From contig OZ022596.1 of NCBI GenBank assembly GCA_963669155.1, positions 18,525,379-18,589,378 of the forward strand: a DNA stretch of 64,000 bases, written 5' to 3'. The first letter of the stretch is position 1. Each line of letters starts with the position of its first letter. Below the pieces are notes generated by a model. The model did not search any database. It was not told where the DNA came from and worked only from the letters and a program-made list of their open reading frames with translations. The translations under genes and the position numbers were made by a program. This stretch comes from Arbacia lixula. Its lineage: Eukaryota > Echinodermata > Echinoidea > Arbacioida > Arbaciidae. Shown piece by piece: positions 34,903 through 64,000 of this stretch.

Positions 34903-34954
34903 AATGGCCCGTATTTTGAACAGAGGTTAAACACAAACAGTGAACTAAGCCTGG

Positions 34955-35113
34955 GCCTGTTGCATAAAACTTACCATTAATGCTAACTCTGCCATCAATG
35001 GCAACTACCATGGAGACATCGATTGACAGCCAATGAAATTCAAGGTTTCCATAGAAAATGACATTGGTAGAAAAGTTACCATTACTGGTAAATTTTGTTG
35101 CAACAGAGCTCTG
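34955..35113. mobile_element. MITE, family E, copy 1
   Basis: Starts GGGCCTGTTGCATAAAACTT, then CCATCAATGGCAACTACCAT. It ends with an inverse arm (GTTACCATTACTGGTAA, TTGTTGCAACAG). Other copies are at 39480 and 43606. Confidence 0.75.
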
Positions 35114-37207
35114 GACTAACTTTATAGGATGCCAGATAAAGCAAAAAACATGAAACATGATCATTGGTTCAATATAATTGATTTTGTCCTCGGAATCATT
35201 ATGGTATATTGACTTTGTCCACATAATAATCACGTAGTTCTAGCGTAGCCCCGACCAAATTCCATTACTTCCACAGTGGCTGCGACCTACGAGCAAATGT
35301 TAATATCAGGGTAATAGCCAATCAAATTTGAATCAAAGTGCAATACCAACATGCAATGCACCTTTCCATCATTACCACTGTGCTCATCACACCCATTATT
35401 GGCAACAACATGCATAACATTTGCATAATGCATAGCATTTGCATAAATCGTATCAGTGGCAGGAGAACCCTAACTTCATGTTCTTTCCAGAGACTTGGTG
35501 CACTTTTCAAAATATGATATGGAATTGTGAATCAGTGAACAGTTAACCTTTCAAGTGCAATGTATTTCTTTACTGGTAATACACACAAACTCCCATAAAA
35601 CAGCACTTATATAGGAAGGCTTTAATGAAATTAAATCAAATTACATTTGCATACATTGTGAGGCAAAATGTCAAATTAGGGTTAGATGTGTTAGGAAGCT
35701 CTATCATTAAAAAAGGGAGAAAGAAATGTATCTAGATATACTGCTCAGAAGTATCTTTGTTTACAGTAAGCTAAATATTGAACCGAAATGCAATGCAAAT
35801 CCAATATTAGAATTCTTTTGGGGCGGTTATGTTGGGCGAACCTGTAGAAAGACATCACACTAGCATAGCATACACGACAAAGAAACATTTCTTGGTTGAT
35901 ATCACATCCGCACGGATGCCTTATGAGTTTCAAGAAAAGTATATAATTCTGAACGAATACCTGTAATAAAAATACATTGGCAAGTTTTACAATTCTACAT
36001 CGTTCATATCCACATGATTTTAATAACAATCTGTTTCTAGATATGAGTACCAATTTTTGCCCTTCATAATGCTCTGTTATCATAAACAAACATATGAACC
36101 TCTCAGAGCTGTAAGGTATTCTTTGTTATCTTCAAGTAAGATTTTGCTACGAAAAGTCAGAAAAAAATACATGCATACCTACACAAATGCAATGCCCATA
36201 TGCCAAGTACCGTTGTATTAAACCACTTGCTTTGCCCGCGTTTCCATGGTTATCATCGTGTCTTTCCATGAGTTATCGGTACATTCTCCAACTTACAAGT
36301 TGACTCCACACTATCCACTTCCTTCGAGTCACATAATTTGTGGAAATAATTCATTTTTCTCTCAGGGAATTTGTTTAATCACATTATCCCATGTGGAGTA
36401 CAGCCATCTGCTGTCCTGAATCAAAAAGGTTCTTATTTTTTTCCCAAACCTAGCTTTGCCCCTACTCATTTCCAAAGAAGTCCTCATAATGCCACAAAAA
36501 GCCCCTCTGAAAATATATATTTTTCTTAATACGGTATGATGCATTAATAGGTCCAGGCTGGTCATTTCATGAGATCAGGCATGAAAAATAGCCCCCGAAA
36601 GTCAACTACTAACTACACATGAAATCAATAAATACCGCCTACTGCAACAGTGCAAATAACTATGATATCATACATATACATATAAATTAACAATTCAAGA
36701 CAGGGAGAATGCAATGATATTGAGCAAAGTTATCCCCAAATCAGAACACAAGACGTTAGATGAACATAAATACATGTATGGTATTCTTCAAACTTCAAAG
36801 CACCCATGAGTTCTGTGCCTTATGCTCACGATAAGATCTTTTTCGAGGGTGAAATTAATCACGATAAAAACAAAAAAATACATGTATTGGAAGGAGACGA
36901 AGACTGTCACAAATCTGGCAATTTCTGAAGAATGAAAAATTCCTTCCCATTCCTTATCGGTAACCTGCAAGAAATATTGGCATGAACTTTTACCCTCACA
37001 ATACCAAGTGTTGTAAACTACATTGGCTCACTACACATCCTCATGCCAATAGTAATGAGAGGGTTGATTGGAAATATGTGCATCACTTTAGACTTTTGTA
37101 AACATCAACTCTTAAACAAACAATAGAGGAAGAGTTTATATATACATAGAGTACTGAAGTGTGACATCATGTGGGCATGTTTTCAAGACAACTGGTTTCA
37201 ACCTATG
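35114..37207. other. No gene seen
   Basis: AT-rich. The minus-strand frames here have no recognisable domains. A short GCATAATGCATAGCATTTGC repeat lies near 35415. Confidence 0.4.
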
Positions 37208-37442
37208 TACACTTCAGCTCATAGGAATTGACATAGGGAAAGGAAAAGGGAAGAAAGGGAAGGAGCCACAGTTTTAAACCGCAGTACATTTTGTCCAGTT
37301 CAGCATGAAACATGATGCTTTTTAGGCTAATGCATTATCTTTCATGCTGAACTGGACAAAACATACCGCGGTTTAAAACTGAGACTCCTTCCCTTTCTTC
37401 CCTTTCCCTTTCCCTATGCCAATTCCTTTGAGCTGTAGTGTA
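37208..37442. mobile_element. Hairpin MITE, copy 2
   Basis: Same foldback as 2222-2453, flanked by TA on each side. The arms meet near 37325. Confidence 0.9.
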
Positions 37443-37659
37443 GGTAGAGTAAGCATTTGTGGTCATAGCAGGGACTCTCATTGGGAGTACCCAACACAAG
37501 CCTGCTAGTTATTGTCTGACCAGCGAAACTCTCACTTGAGTGACGTTGTTTTGAACCAGAAGGCGTAACAATGGATATGATGACACCACTTCGGTACTCT
37601 ATTTCTCTTTACATCAAGATTAAGTGATGGGGTGATTCCTAAATGTACGTTATTACCTC

Positions 37660-38395
37660 AGCAAACTTAAACACGCCACTCCTATTTCCTGGAATCATCA
37701 GCATGGATCATCAAATGTTTGTATAAACTTGTGTAGGTGTATTATTATCGGTATGTATTGTGCGTGATTGTGTGCACTCAAAATGTTGATCAACAACTTG
37801 TTTGTCATTACCAAAATACCACCTTCATTTCCTGCAATCATAATTTGCATGAGTAATGTTTGTATCAATTTGTGTAGGTGCATTATTATCGGTATGTACT
37901 GTGCGTGACTGTGTGCACTCAAAATGTTGGTCAACAAATTGTTTGTCAATACCAAAATACCACCTTCATTTCCTGGAATCATAATTTGCATGATCAAATG
38001 TTTGTGTCCATGTGTGTAGGTGTATTTCACTATGTAGTGTGCGTGACTTTGTGACCTACAACCATAAGTCAACAAAATCATTTTTTGTCATAACCAAACT
38101 TACCACTTCCCATTTCCATGCATCATTAGTTTTCTAGATCAAATGTTTGTGACATTTGTGTAGACACAGGTTTGTATGTATGCAGATCGTGCATGCCTAT
38201 AATAACCATTTCCATTTGTCAACAATAACCTTGTTTATTACCGAAATACCACTTCCACGTCCAGGATGCAAACTTGCATGATCAAATGTTTGTGTGTATT
38301 TGTTATTCTGTATGTACTTAGTGCAAGCCTATGTGCTCTTCAATCATTGGTCAACAGTGAGTTGGTTTGTCATTATCAAATAGGGAAATTCCCTA
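37660..38395. repeat. Five-unit ~143-bp tandem repeat
   Basis: Units keyed on TTCATTTCCTGGAATCATAA near 37683, 37827, 37966, 38108 and 38256. They share GATCAAATGTTTGTG, TGTGTAGGTGTATT, GTCAACAA and TACCAAAATACCACC. Confidence 0.9.
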
Positions 38396-38744
38396 TTAAC
38401 AATGAATTGTGAAATACATGTACACCCTATTGTGAAATAAACACTCTATAGTGAAATAGAATCATGTTAAGAAATGCCGATACTGCAAATCACATACTAG
38501 AATACTCATATTGGCACAAGCGTTGGAAGTGGAAATATACATTTTTAAGATTTCTTTCATATATTTGTTTACATTGGTGTTCATTTCTCCTTGGTCTTCT
38601 TCAAATTTGTGTGCATTTTTGTCCATAAAAGGAATGTCACAATAAACCATGTGAATTCCCCAGCATCTACGACCTAGAATGTATTGATTGACTGGTTTCA
38701 TCTTGGTCTTTTGCCAATCTTATTTCCGGACTCTAAGTACTATT
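38396..38744. other. No gene seen
   Basis: AT-rich spacer between two tandem arrays, with three short 'GTGAAATA' repeats at 38408-38460. Confidence 0.4.
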
Positions 38745-39310
38745 ACTGTTTTCAAGAATAAAACTGTACGCTGGCACTGACAAAAAACATTTAATGTTCC
38801 ACCTGATCATACTCAAAGTCCTAGTGAATTCCAGTCATTATTTGTACATGTACTAAATGTTATCTCTGTGCTACACGCACTAGTAAATCTCTTCCTTTAT
38901 AAAGTTTAATTTCTCCCCAAAGAAAACATTAATTTTTATCTGATTATGCTTGTAGTCCAAGTGAATTCAATTATTTGTTTTTAGTAAATTTCACATCTGT
39001 GCTACATGCACAAATAAAAGTCTTCCTCCAAAAAGGTAACCTTCTCTTGACAATAAACGTTAACTGATTATCTTTATAGTCCAAGTGAATTCCATTCATT
39101 CTTTGTATTTCGTCATATCTGTGCAGGGTGCAAGAATACGAATCTCCCTAAAAATATGAAAACTTTTACTGACAGAAAACATTCATTTTTAACTGATTGT
39201 GCTTATAGTGCAAGTAATTTCCATTCATTATTTGTATTTTGTCAATTTCATATCTGTGCTACATGCACAAGTAAAAATCTTCCTCTACAAAGGCAAACTT
39301 CACCATTTGG
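38745..39310. repeat. Four-unit ~130-bp tandem repeat
   Basis: Landmark AGTCCAAGTGAATTCCATTC or a variant near 38815, 38953, 39078 and 39206, each followed by ATTATTTGTA and 'TCTGTGCTACATGCACAA'. Confidence 0.8.
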
Positions 39311-39479
39311 TCAGTGCTGACAACATTCATGAAATGCCCTACTGATGTGATAATTTCTGTTGACGTCTCAATCCGAACTAGCTGTATATCATGACTCCGC
39401 ACCATATCTAGTGCATCCATTCATACCAATGCGACAAGACATATCTTTACCTTTTTTCCTTTAAATAATGCAGAAAATA

Positions 39480-39643
39480 GGGCCTTGTTGCATAAAACTC
39501 ACCATTAATGGTAACTCTGCCATCAATGGCAACTACCATGGTAGCAGTGCTCAACAGCCAATCAAATTCAATGTTTCCATAGAAGTTGCCATTGGTAGCA
39601 CAGTTACCATCAATGGTAAGATTTATGCAACTGGGCCCAGATG
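39480..39643. mobile_element. MITE, family E, copy 2
   Basis: Nearly complete: GGGCCTTGTTGCATAAAACT to ATTTATGCAACTGGGCCCA. The inverse arms hold ACCATTAATGGTAA and TTACCATCAATGGTAA. Confidence 0.8.
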
Positions 39644-40028
39644 ATGAAAAAAATATCCCATAAATTGGTGGTAACTTCAATATTATGATGACATTTTCAA
39701 AAAGCAAAAAAAGAAGAAGAGAAACTAAAAGGAGCAATACAGTCCCGCCCATGTACAACATGTTTACAGAACAACATATTTCCAGACATTTTTTCTCTTT
39801 TGCACCTCATGGTAATAGGTAAAACTATTCTGCATATGCAGTTGCCGATTCATGACATCACGTTGTGCTTGCAATACACAAATAAGTACATTTTGAAACA
39901 CTTTATATTGAAGTTGATGTGGGGTTAAAAACATTTGAGGCATTCAAAATGGGAGGGATTTAGAGATAACAATATACAGCCTGAATCACAAAAATCTCAT
40001 CATTAACTTGTGTTTCCTGCAGTGATAC
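39644..40028. other. No gene seen
   Basis: AT-rich with no supported exon. Confidence 0.4.
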
Positions 40029-40347
40029 CAAGGCCCAGTTTCATAAAGTTGTTTGCAAGTTACGCAAGACTTAACTCACGAATGGTGATCTGTTCTTGTG
40101 CTGAATGAGCTCTGATCCTGTTTGATCCTGTCTTAACGATGTGGGAGTGAATTTCCCACAATCCTAATCAAATTTGACCAACCATAAACCGAATATTCAG
40201 ACAAGAATTTTAAATGACAAAGATCAGATTTCAACTTAAGCTGATGAAAATCAAAATCATTCAGGATCTCATTTTGACCCGATGAACAGGTCGCCAGTCA
40301 TGTCTAAAGTTGTGTGTAACTTACGAACAGCTTTATGAACCAGGGCC
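40029..40347. mobile_element. TIR element, family D, copy 2
   Basis: Ends GGCCCAGTTTCATAAAGTTG and CAGCTTTATGAACCAGGGCC, with AAGTTACGCAAGACTTA / TAAAGTTGTGTGTAACTT just inside. It shares its interior with 11783-12085. Confidence 0.75.
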
Positions 40348-40779
40348 CAGTAGTTTGAGATGTTTTTCATTGACCTGTTTCATTTTCACGCCTGTTGTGC
40401 ACGCGGGCGGACTGACCGTTCCAACCCATTCAACAAAAACAGTGCTGCCACATTCCACAACAAATCAACAATGCAATCAGAAACAAGTTGCTGCTGCATG
40501 CATAATAGTGATGTTGGATTGCTGACAAGATTTCTTTTACAGTATCTCTCCAGTTCCTCCTTCTGTTCAGCCGATCCTTAAGTTCTGCCACTCGCGCTTG
40601 CACCAGAATCGTTCGTCTTGGAAAGGCGGATCTGAATGTCCTTTTGATCGCCATTGGTTTAACGGTGTACCATGATACCTCCTGCTGCCGCATATTCAAA
40701 GCTGATGTCACGTTCTTCAATCTTCACCTGTGGGCCTCACATGCTACAGGGTGGGCCAACTGTCCCGGTCCCGCTTTGA
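40348..40779. other. No gene seen
   Basis: Somewhat GC-richer, with a 96-codon minus frame (40430-40720) of unknown meaning. No splice context was found. It may be part of the CRK 3' UTR or flank. Confidence 0.35.
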
Positions 40780-41640
40780 GACCAAACAGTATCACTGATA
40801 CATGTATATCCCACTGCAGTGTATACACTTCCCACCGCTGCCACCAAAATTACTTCTGGCTAACTCATTCCTGCCCCATACTGAAACACATGACTCTTTT
40901 ATGCTAGACAGCCCATTGCATTACATAGAGATCACATGGCATCAGGGATGGGCCATCTGGTATGTGGAGAGCACATAACAGCAGTGATGTATGCAGTGTA
41001 CAGATACATACTTCCCACCGCTGCCACTAAATTAACTTTTGGCTAACTCACTCGTGTATCATACTGCAATACATGACTAAAATGTGCTAGACACCCGATT
41101 GCATTATGTAGAGATCACATGAAATCAGGGATGGGCTGTCTGGTATGTCGAACCCACATAGCATCAGTGATGTATGCAGTATACATGCACATACATCCCA
41201 ACGCTGCCACCAAATTCACTTTTGGCCTACCGGTAGTCATTCCTGTATAATGCTGCAATACACGGCTCCAATGTTCCAGGCTACCCATCGCATCATTTAG
41301 AGACCACATGTTGATAAAGATTGGCCATCTAGCATGTCAAACCCACATGGCCTCATTGATTCATGCAGTTGATAACCTTCCACCAAATCACGCTGCCACC
41401 AAATCACTTTTGGCTAACTCATTCCTGTACTCTACTGCAAGACCTGACTCCAATGTGCTCGACAGCCCATCACATCATAAAGAAACCATATGGTATCAAG
41501 AATATGCATGGCTCAGCATACTGTATACACCATGTGGCATCAGTGATGTATGCAGTAAACGTATCCTACCGCTTCCACCAAAATCACTTTTGGCTGATCC
41601 ATTCATGTATCTCAGTGCTACGCACATCTCCATCATAACG
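40780..41640. repeat. Five-unit ~185-bp tandem repeat
   Basis: The word ACCGCTGCCACCAAA or a variant recurs near 40835, 41023, 41206, 41391 and 41573, with 'TTTTGGCTAACTCATTCCTG', 'GAGATCACATGGCATCAGGG' and 'GATGTATGCAGT' between. It lies just beyond the CRK stop codon, so it is probably in the 3' UTR. Confidence 0.9.
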
Positions 41641-41834
41641 TAGAACCCAATGACCATCTGTGTGCACACGCGCCTCCAACTCTTGCTTCCAATCCAGTCT
41701 GCAACACCATGTTCAATGATATATGATTACTATACAAATATATAGAAGCACAATCACACTCCTTGCTTTCGCTCCGAGTTCTCGAGCGAGAGTCCTAGCG
41801 GGGTGGGAGAGAGAGAGTCCTTGGCTCTGATTGG

Positions 41835-60042
<18,208 letters not shown>

Positions 60043-60929
60043 TGCTGACGAACCCTAATTCACCTCAAATCGTCTGCGATCGAAAGCTTTTAACTCAAGT
60101 TAGACCGATTTATCACTGCTGTGGAATCACAATAGATCGTAATGCGGTATTCTTCCAGACATCAGGGTTTCTACGGAATCTCATCAGCTTGCAAGAAATG
60201 TGTGTTGATGTTCCAAATCCTTCAAACAAGGGTGGTCCATTACATAAAGTCTCACACACTAGTAAATGACTTGCCCTAAACTATCGCCCATGGATCGTGG
60301 CAAAGTCTATGCGGACGTTGCCTGTGTACATTCGCTATGCATAATGTACGGTACCGATACACATCGCATCCAGGAAGCAAAACCCATTGCACGTAGACAT
60401 AGACCAACTCAAACTCCCATTCGCTCAACACACACATACCAGTAGCACGGTACGGCTGTGACGGGTTTCAGGGCTGAAGTAGAGGGCGGCATGCTACTTC
60501 TAATTATTTGCCGCAGAGGCAAATTATATATTATTTTATCAAACTCAAATAAGGGAAATTACCACTGAGTTAAATTTGTTTTTGTTACAGTTTGAGTTAT
60601 TTTGGGGGCTGCAGCTGGAACATATAAGCTGTGACTACCAAGCGTGAAGTTCAGAATTGAACGTAGGCAATGAGTGTTACAGTTGAGTTGCGTGTTTGCC
60701 TATGAATCATTCATCAGAAAATTATAAAATTTTCTACATTGTTCTTTTTTCACGCGAAAAACACATTATAGGCCTACTTTTTAAAATCAAACATAAATTT
60801 TCCCAGCGAAAATAGTATTAAAAAAAATCAGCTTAGAAGTTGCAAAGCTGGAAGATTTGTGACATAAGTATGGCGAAGTATACTTATATGATTAAAAAAA
60901 AAAGTGAGGTCCATTCGCATACAATTTGA
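60043..60929. other. CRK 5' flank and intergenic spacer
   Basis: Should hold the CRK promoter and 5' UTR. A CpG-richer stretch lies at 60290-60500. No TATA box can be assigned. Confidence 0.4.
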
Positions 60930-61150
60930 CTGAATTTTAATTTTGAAAATTACACCCAGTAGTAAATAGGATAGCGTGCTGCACCATGAATGAACAACAA
61001 GTCAGACAAATTTCTTGGAACCAGAAGGATTTGAACGTGCAATCTACTGCTTATGGGGAAGCGACTCAACCATGGAAGCTATTTCTAGCTCACGAAACTT
61101 GTTTTCAATTTTGAAATCACCCCAGAAAGTCCTTTTTATAAATTTTAGTT
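60930..61150. mobile_element. Foldback family I with inserted tRNA-like segment
   Basis: Family I words flank an insertion: CACCCAGTAGTAAATAGGAT and AATGAACAACAAGTCAG at the left, GAAATCACCCCAGAAAGTCC at the right. Confidence 0.6.
61019..61082 (-). mobile_element. tRNA-derived SINE fragment
   Basis: On the minus strand it reads an A-box-like TGGTTGAGTCG and, at tRNA-like spacing, a B-box GTTCAAATCC inside a T-arm-like stretch. The anticodon region is not convincing, so it is a tRNA-related SINE or tRNA fossil rather than a tRNA gene. Confidence 0.5.
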
Positions 61151-61441
61151 CATTGGATGACGGACACTATGACTGCCCGAAACGTTGAAACTGATATTCC
61201 CTCTTTCTAATTTTGAGATAAACCACCCAATCAATGCAAAACTTAGGCCTACTGGGTATTTTTTTTCTAGCACACCGTTTCTCTCTTTCTTCTTTCAAAA
61301 TCATTAATTCTATAGTTTATTTTAAAATGGGAAGCGCATAATTAATGTTTTACCGACAATGCCACTCTAGATTGAACGTTTTCTCAAAATGTTATTATTT
61401 TTAGAAGTTGGTTTTGTTACATTTCATCTTTTCCTTTTCTC

Positions 61442-61763
61442 GTAATAATCCTGCGAATTTTCACTTTTGGACAAATTTGGACCTAACACTTTGGTGCAAC
61501 CGTGCATCAGATCATTTATTCAGAACACAACACACATTGGATATTGTGTATCACACATGTCAACCCACAACCTCTTTTCTACCGGAAGCATCATGCATTA
61601 TTGATGACACTGTGATGGCAGTTGCTAGTGGATTGACAGGTGTAATACACAATGGTCATTGTTGCTTTCTGAATTAATTATCTGATACACACAATTTTCT
61701 TAGTCCTAATTTGTCCAAAAGTGAAAATCTCATTTGATGTTCCGAGGATTATTACAATAATAA
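61442..61763. mobile_element. TIR element (single copy)
   Basis: AATAATCCTGCGAATTTTCA with CACTTTTGGACAAATT at the left, and AATTTGTCCAAAAGTG with GAGGATTATTA at the right. The ends are inverse; the interior is unlike other families here. Confidence 0.65.
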
Positions 61764-62432
61764 TACCTTGATGAAATGTCATGGAACCTTCGTGTATAAA
61801 AGATGACATTCCTTCACTTTAACCGACCATGCACTCCTCAGCCTATTAGGTGCAAGTTTAAAGAAAATTGAAGGGGGTCGGGTCACAAATTGTCCAAAAA
61901 ATGACATGGATTGACCTCTATACTCTATACTGAGTGATGCCGACCTTTCGTGGTTCGTCCCACACGTTTAGCCTATAAACAGTGTTGCACAGGCATTAAG
62001 TGTGCCATACGAAATACAAATAATTACGTGATGGAACTATTAGCTGTATACACAAAATGTTTGTCCGGTGATAGGTTATTAGTATTTTCATCATGCATAT
62101 TCCGGTAATTATTTGTTTGTATTGATATCCTATGGCCATTATGTAGCTCTATGCTTTATTATACAACAGGTGTCAACATGCGTAATGTTTTGTCCTCAAA
62201 TAATGATGATATATTTGGTTAGTTCCATTACCTCAATATGTGTAACATGTAAAAACAAATAACCAAACTACAGCGACGTGTCACGCAATACGACAAGGTT
62301 CAGTTTTAAAAGATGTGCTCACGTTGGTATGCCCACCATTTGAACGCATTATATCGGTACAGCACAGAACAAGACTCGAGCTCCATTCTCCAATCATCTC
62401 GCTTCGGGACCAGTTATCAAACAGACACGAAG
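61764..62432 (+). other. Upstream of the putative secreted-protein gene
   Basis: AT-rich. No exon is seen before 62433. Confidence 0.4.
62304..62311 (+). promoter_or_regulatory. Possible TATA-like box
   Basis: TTTTAAAA about 120 bp upstream of the ATG at 62433. The spacing would allow a ~90-nt 5' UTR. Confidence 0.25.
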
Positions 62433-62502
62433 ATGCGACCGCGCACAACCACCATCATCGTCGCCTTGGTAGCGTTGTGCATCCTGACTGGCAGTACTAC
62501 AG
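62433..62502 (+). CDS. Probable signal-peptide exon of a secreted protein (partial)
   Basis: ATGCGACCGCGC opens MRPRTTTIIVALVALCILTG, then STT, and stops at ACTACAG-GTAACC in phase 1. A basic start, a hydrophobic core and small residues before the exon end are the form of a signal peptide, and a phase-1 intron just after the leader is very common for secreted proteins. The rest of the gene is not seen; the mature product cannot be named. A pyrimidine-rich acceptor at ~62978 would add only ten codons (VDSCCRALMI) before a stop, so I do not join it. The composition is more GC-rich than the flanks. Confidence 0.4.
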
Positions 62503-63867
62503 GTAACCATGACGACATTGTTACATTTCGTGCTATTTCAATGTTACTCAAGGTTCCGTCACACGAGATGGCATATTTGTCATCGTTTGAAATCTAAATG
62601 TCTTTTCTTTATTTTTACCTTAGCATTAGAAAAATGCAGTTAAATTTTCACTCGATGATTTTTTTTTACTCTTTATTAATCATTATTTATTTAATCACTT
62701 ATTTATTTACTTATTTATTTATTCATTATTATCTATTTATTTATTTTTTTTATTTTTTTATTTTTTTTTTTTTTGGGGGGGGATTTCAAGATAGTGTAAA
62801 GCAAACATTTGGGCTCTGACAAGACTACCCTAATGAAAAAGAAACCTGATTTAGAGTAACAAACTTTCAAGATATCAGTCATCATTTGAAATCTGCATGT
62901 TGCATCTTTTTCATTAAAAATGTAGTTTTTACAAATTACTAGTCTCTATAACTCTTCTCTTCTCCTACTCTAATCAGTCGACTCTTGCTGTCGGGCACTA
63001 ATGATATAGCTCTCCAAATACGTAAGTAACATTAGTATTAATGGGACGTCCCTGAGTTCTTCTTCCCTGGGAAGACTGCCATGGCATGTGACCAATTGGA
63101 ATACTGCTCTACATTTGTTGTAACAAAGGGTGTCTTTGTAAAGCAAACATAAAAAAATCTGTTTAAATATAAACTTGCATAATAAATAAAAAAATGTTCA
63201 TGTATATACGTCAATAATTGCACTGGTCCTTAAAGAAGGTCATTGTATGAATGTATAAATGTATAAATGGTTACAGACGAAAAAAACGGTAAAATTTGTA
63301 TCGACCCTAAAAAAGGGTGCTCTAAGCAGAAGCAGAAAAAAATCGTTCGAACACTTCATTAAAAGGAGACTGATGTAACCAGGATATTGTCATGAAATAA
63401 AACATTAAATAATGGTAAAGTAGACCAAAATATTGTGCAACACTCCGCGACAGTGGAAGTTCTTTTCGCAATCAAACCCACTAGCGGTCTAGCCACAGAA
63501 ATAGAGAGAGTCTCTCTATTTCTGTGGGTCTAGCGTACCAGACCGGAAGTGGAAATGACTGCAAAACATGCCAGGATGTAGATGTGCGGTGCATTGTGGG
63601 ATGAGTTTATGGAGACTTGGATTTCCACTTGTATAAGTGGCGATTATAGCACAGCGCTCATTCCACAACTAAACTTCTCTGATTATTACGACCCCCCCCC
63701 CCCCCTCTCCCATCTCTCCTTCCCGTATTCCCTCTCTTCGTACGTGATATAGTAATAAGCCTGTTGTTATATTCTCAACACATAGTAAAAGAACCAAACC
63801 ATAATTATTACAAAATGTATTTTCGTTTTTGTTGCCTTTAAACACTGTCAGATTATAATTAGGTCGT
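62503..63867. other. No exon confirmed; T-rich tract and palindrome
   Basis: A T/A low-complexity stretch at 62690-62775, a C homopolymer near 63689-63706, and a palindrome at 63490-63535 in which GCCACAGAAATAGAGAGA meets TCTCTCTATTTCTGTGG. Confidence 0.5.
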
Positions 63868-64000
63868 GTCGGGGAAGCACTCGTTATTCTGAAGGTTCGT
63901 TATTCCGAACGTTACGTGACAAATGCTCGGATTAACAAACCTTTTTTTCGTTTTCGAACTAACGAGCATAGAGGTATAGGCAATTTACGTCTTTCGGAAT
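63868..64000. repeat. CGTTATTCCGAA-type repeat at the window end
   Basis: Diverged words such as CTCGTTATTCTGAAGG, TTCGTTATTCCGAACG, GCTCGGATTAACAAAC and CTTTCGGAAT. Probably one end of a repeat that continues beyond 64000. Confidence 0.5.

Noticed and set aside
34883-39761. Two minus-strand frames sharing VVAIDGRV and NG.FYAT words
   Set aside because: The shared words come from translating MITE family E (34955 and 39480), not from a gene family.
62938-63010. Second exon of the secreted-protein gene
   Set aside because: The acceptor is good, but the joined frame stops after ten codons, and related pyrimidine-rich words occur in family S; kept only as a possibility.

Overview
The window is eukaryotic nuclear DNA: AT-rich, with multi-exon genes, GT-AG introns, dense microsatellites and many small transposon copies. 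It most likely comes from an invertebrate deuterostome, and amphioxus (Branchiostoma) is my best guess. The guess rests on three things: one Crk adaptor gene that fits both vertebrate CRK and CRKL, the crowd of TTAA- and TA-flanked MITEs, and tandem arrays that sit on exon-intron borders. From memory, such border minisatellites were described at the amphioxus Adh locus as 'mirages'. The species call is inference; the genes are not.

Four coding loci can be supported. (1) A single-exon minus-strand gene (13418-14434) encodes a 338-residue basic, serine-rich, partly coiled-coil protein that I do not recognise. (2) A five-exon plus-strand gene (21969-28331) encodes a complete 521-residue SLC46-family (proton-coupled folate transporter-like) membrane carrier. 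(3) An eight-exon minus-strand gene (60042 down to 41835) encodes a complete 308-residue CRK adaptor with SH2-SH3-SH3 order. (4) A probable first exon of a secreted protein (62433-62502, plus) ends at a phase-1 donor. Genes 1 and 2 are divergent, 2 and 3 are tail to tail, and 3 and 4 are divergent.

Layout: 1-13400 is nearly all nested MITEs. 13400-21900 holds gene 1, (AG)n and (TA)n tracts and a seven-unit ~190-bp satellite. 21969-29800 is the SLC46 gene, whose last exon is the first unit of a ten-unit array ending near a poly(A) signal. 29800-41800 is gene-poor with several minisatellites and hairpin MITEs. 41835-60042 is CRK, whose introns are packed with private tandem arrays, hairpin MITEs and LINE tails. 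60043-64000 holds the CRK upstream region, a tRNA-like SINE piece and the secreted-protein exon.

The most interesting theme is that exon borders of both multi-exon genes have been copied into local tandem arrays: SLC46 exon 5 acceptor plus coding tail, CRK exon 8 acceptor, CRK exon 3 donor and CRK exon 5 donor, with a further array abutting the SLC46 exon 2 donor. Many copies keep the AG or GT and could act as decoy or alternative splice sites. No virus-derived element and no CRISPR array was recognised.
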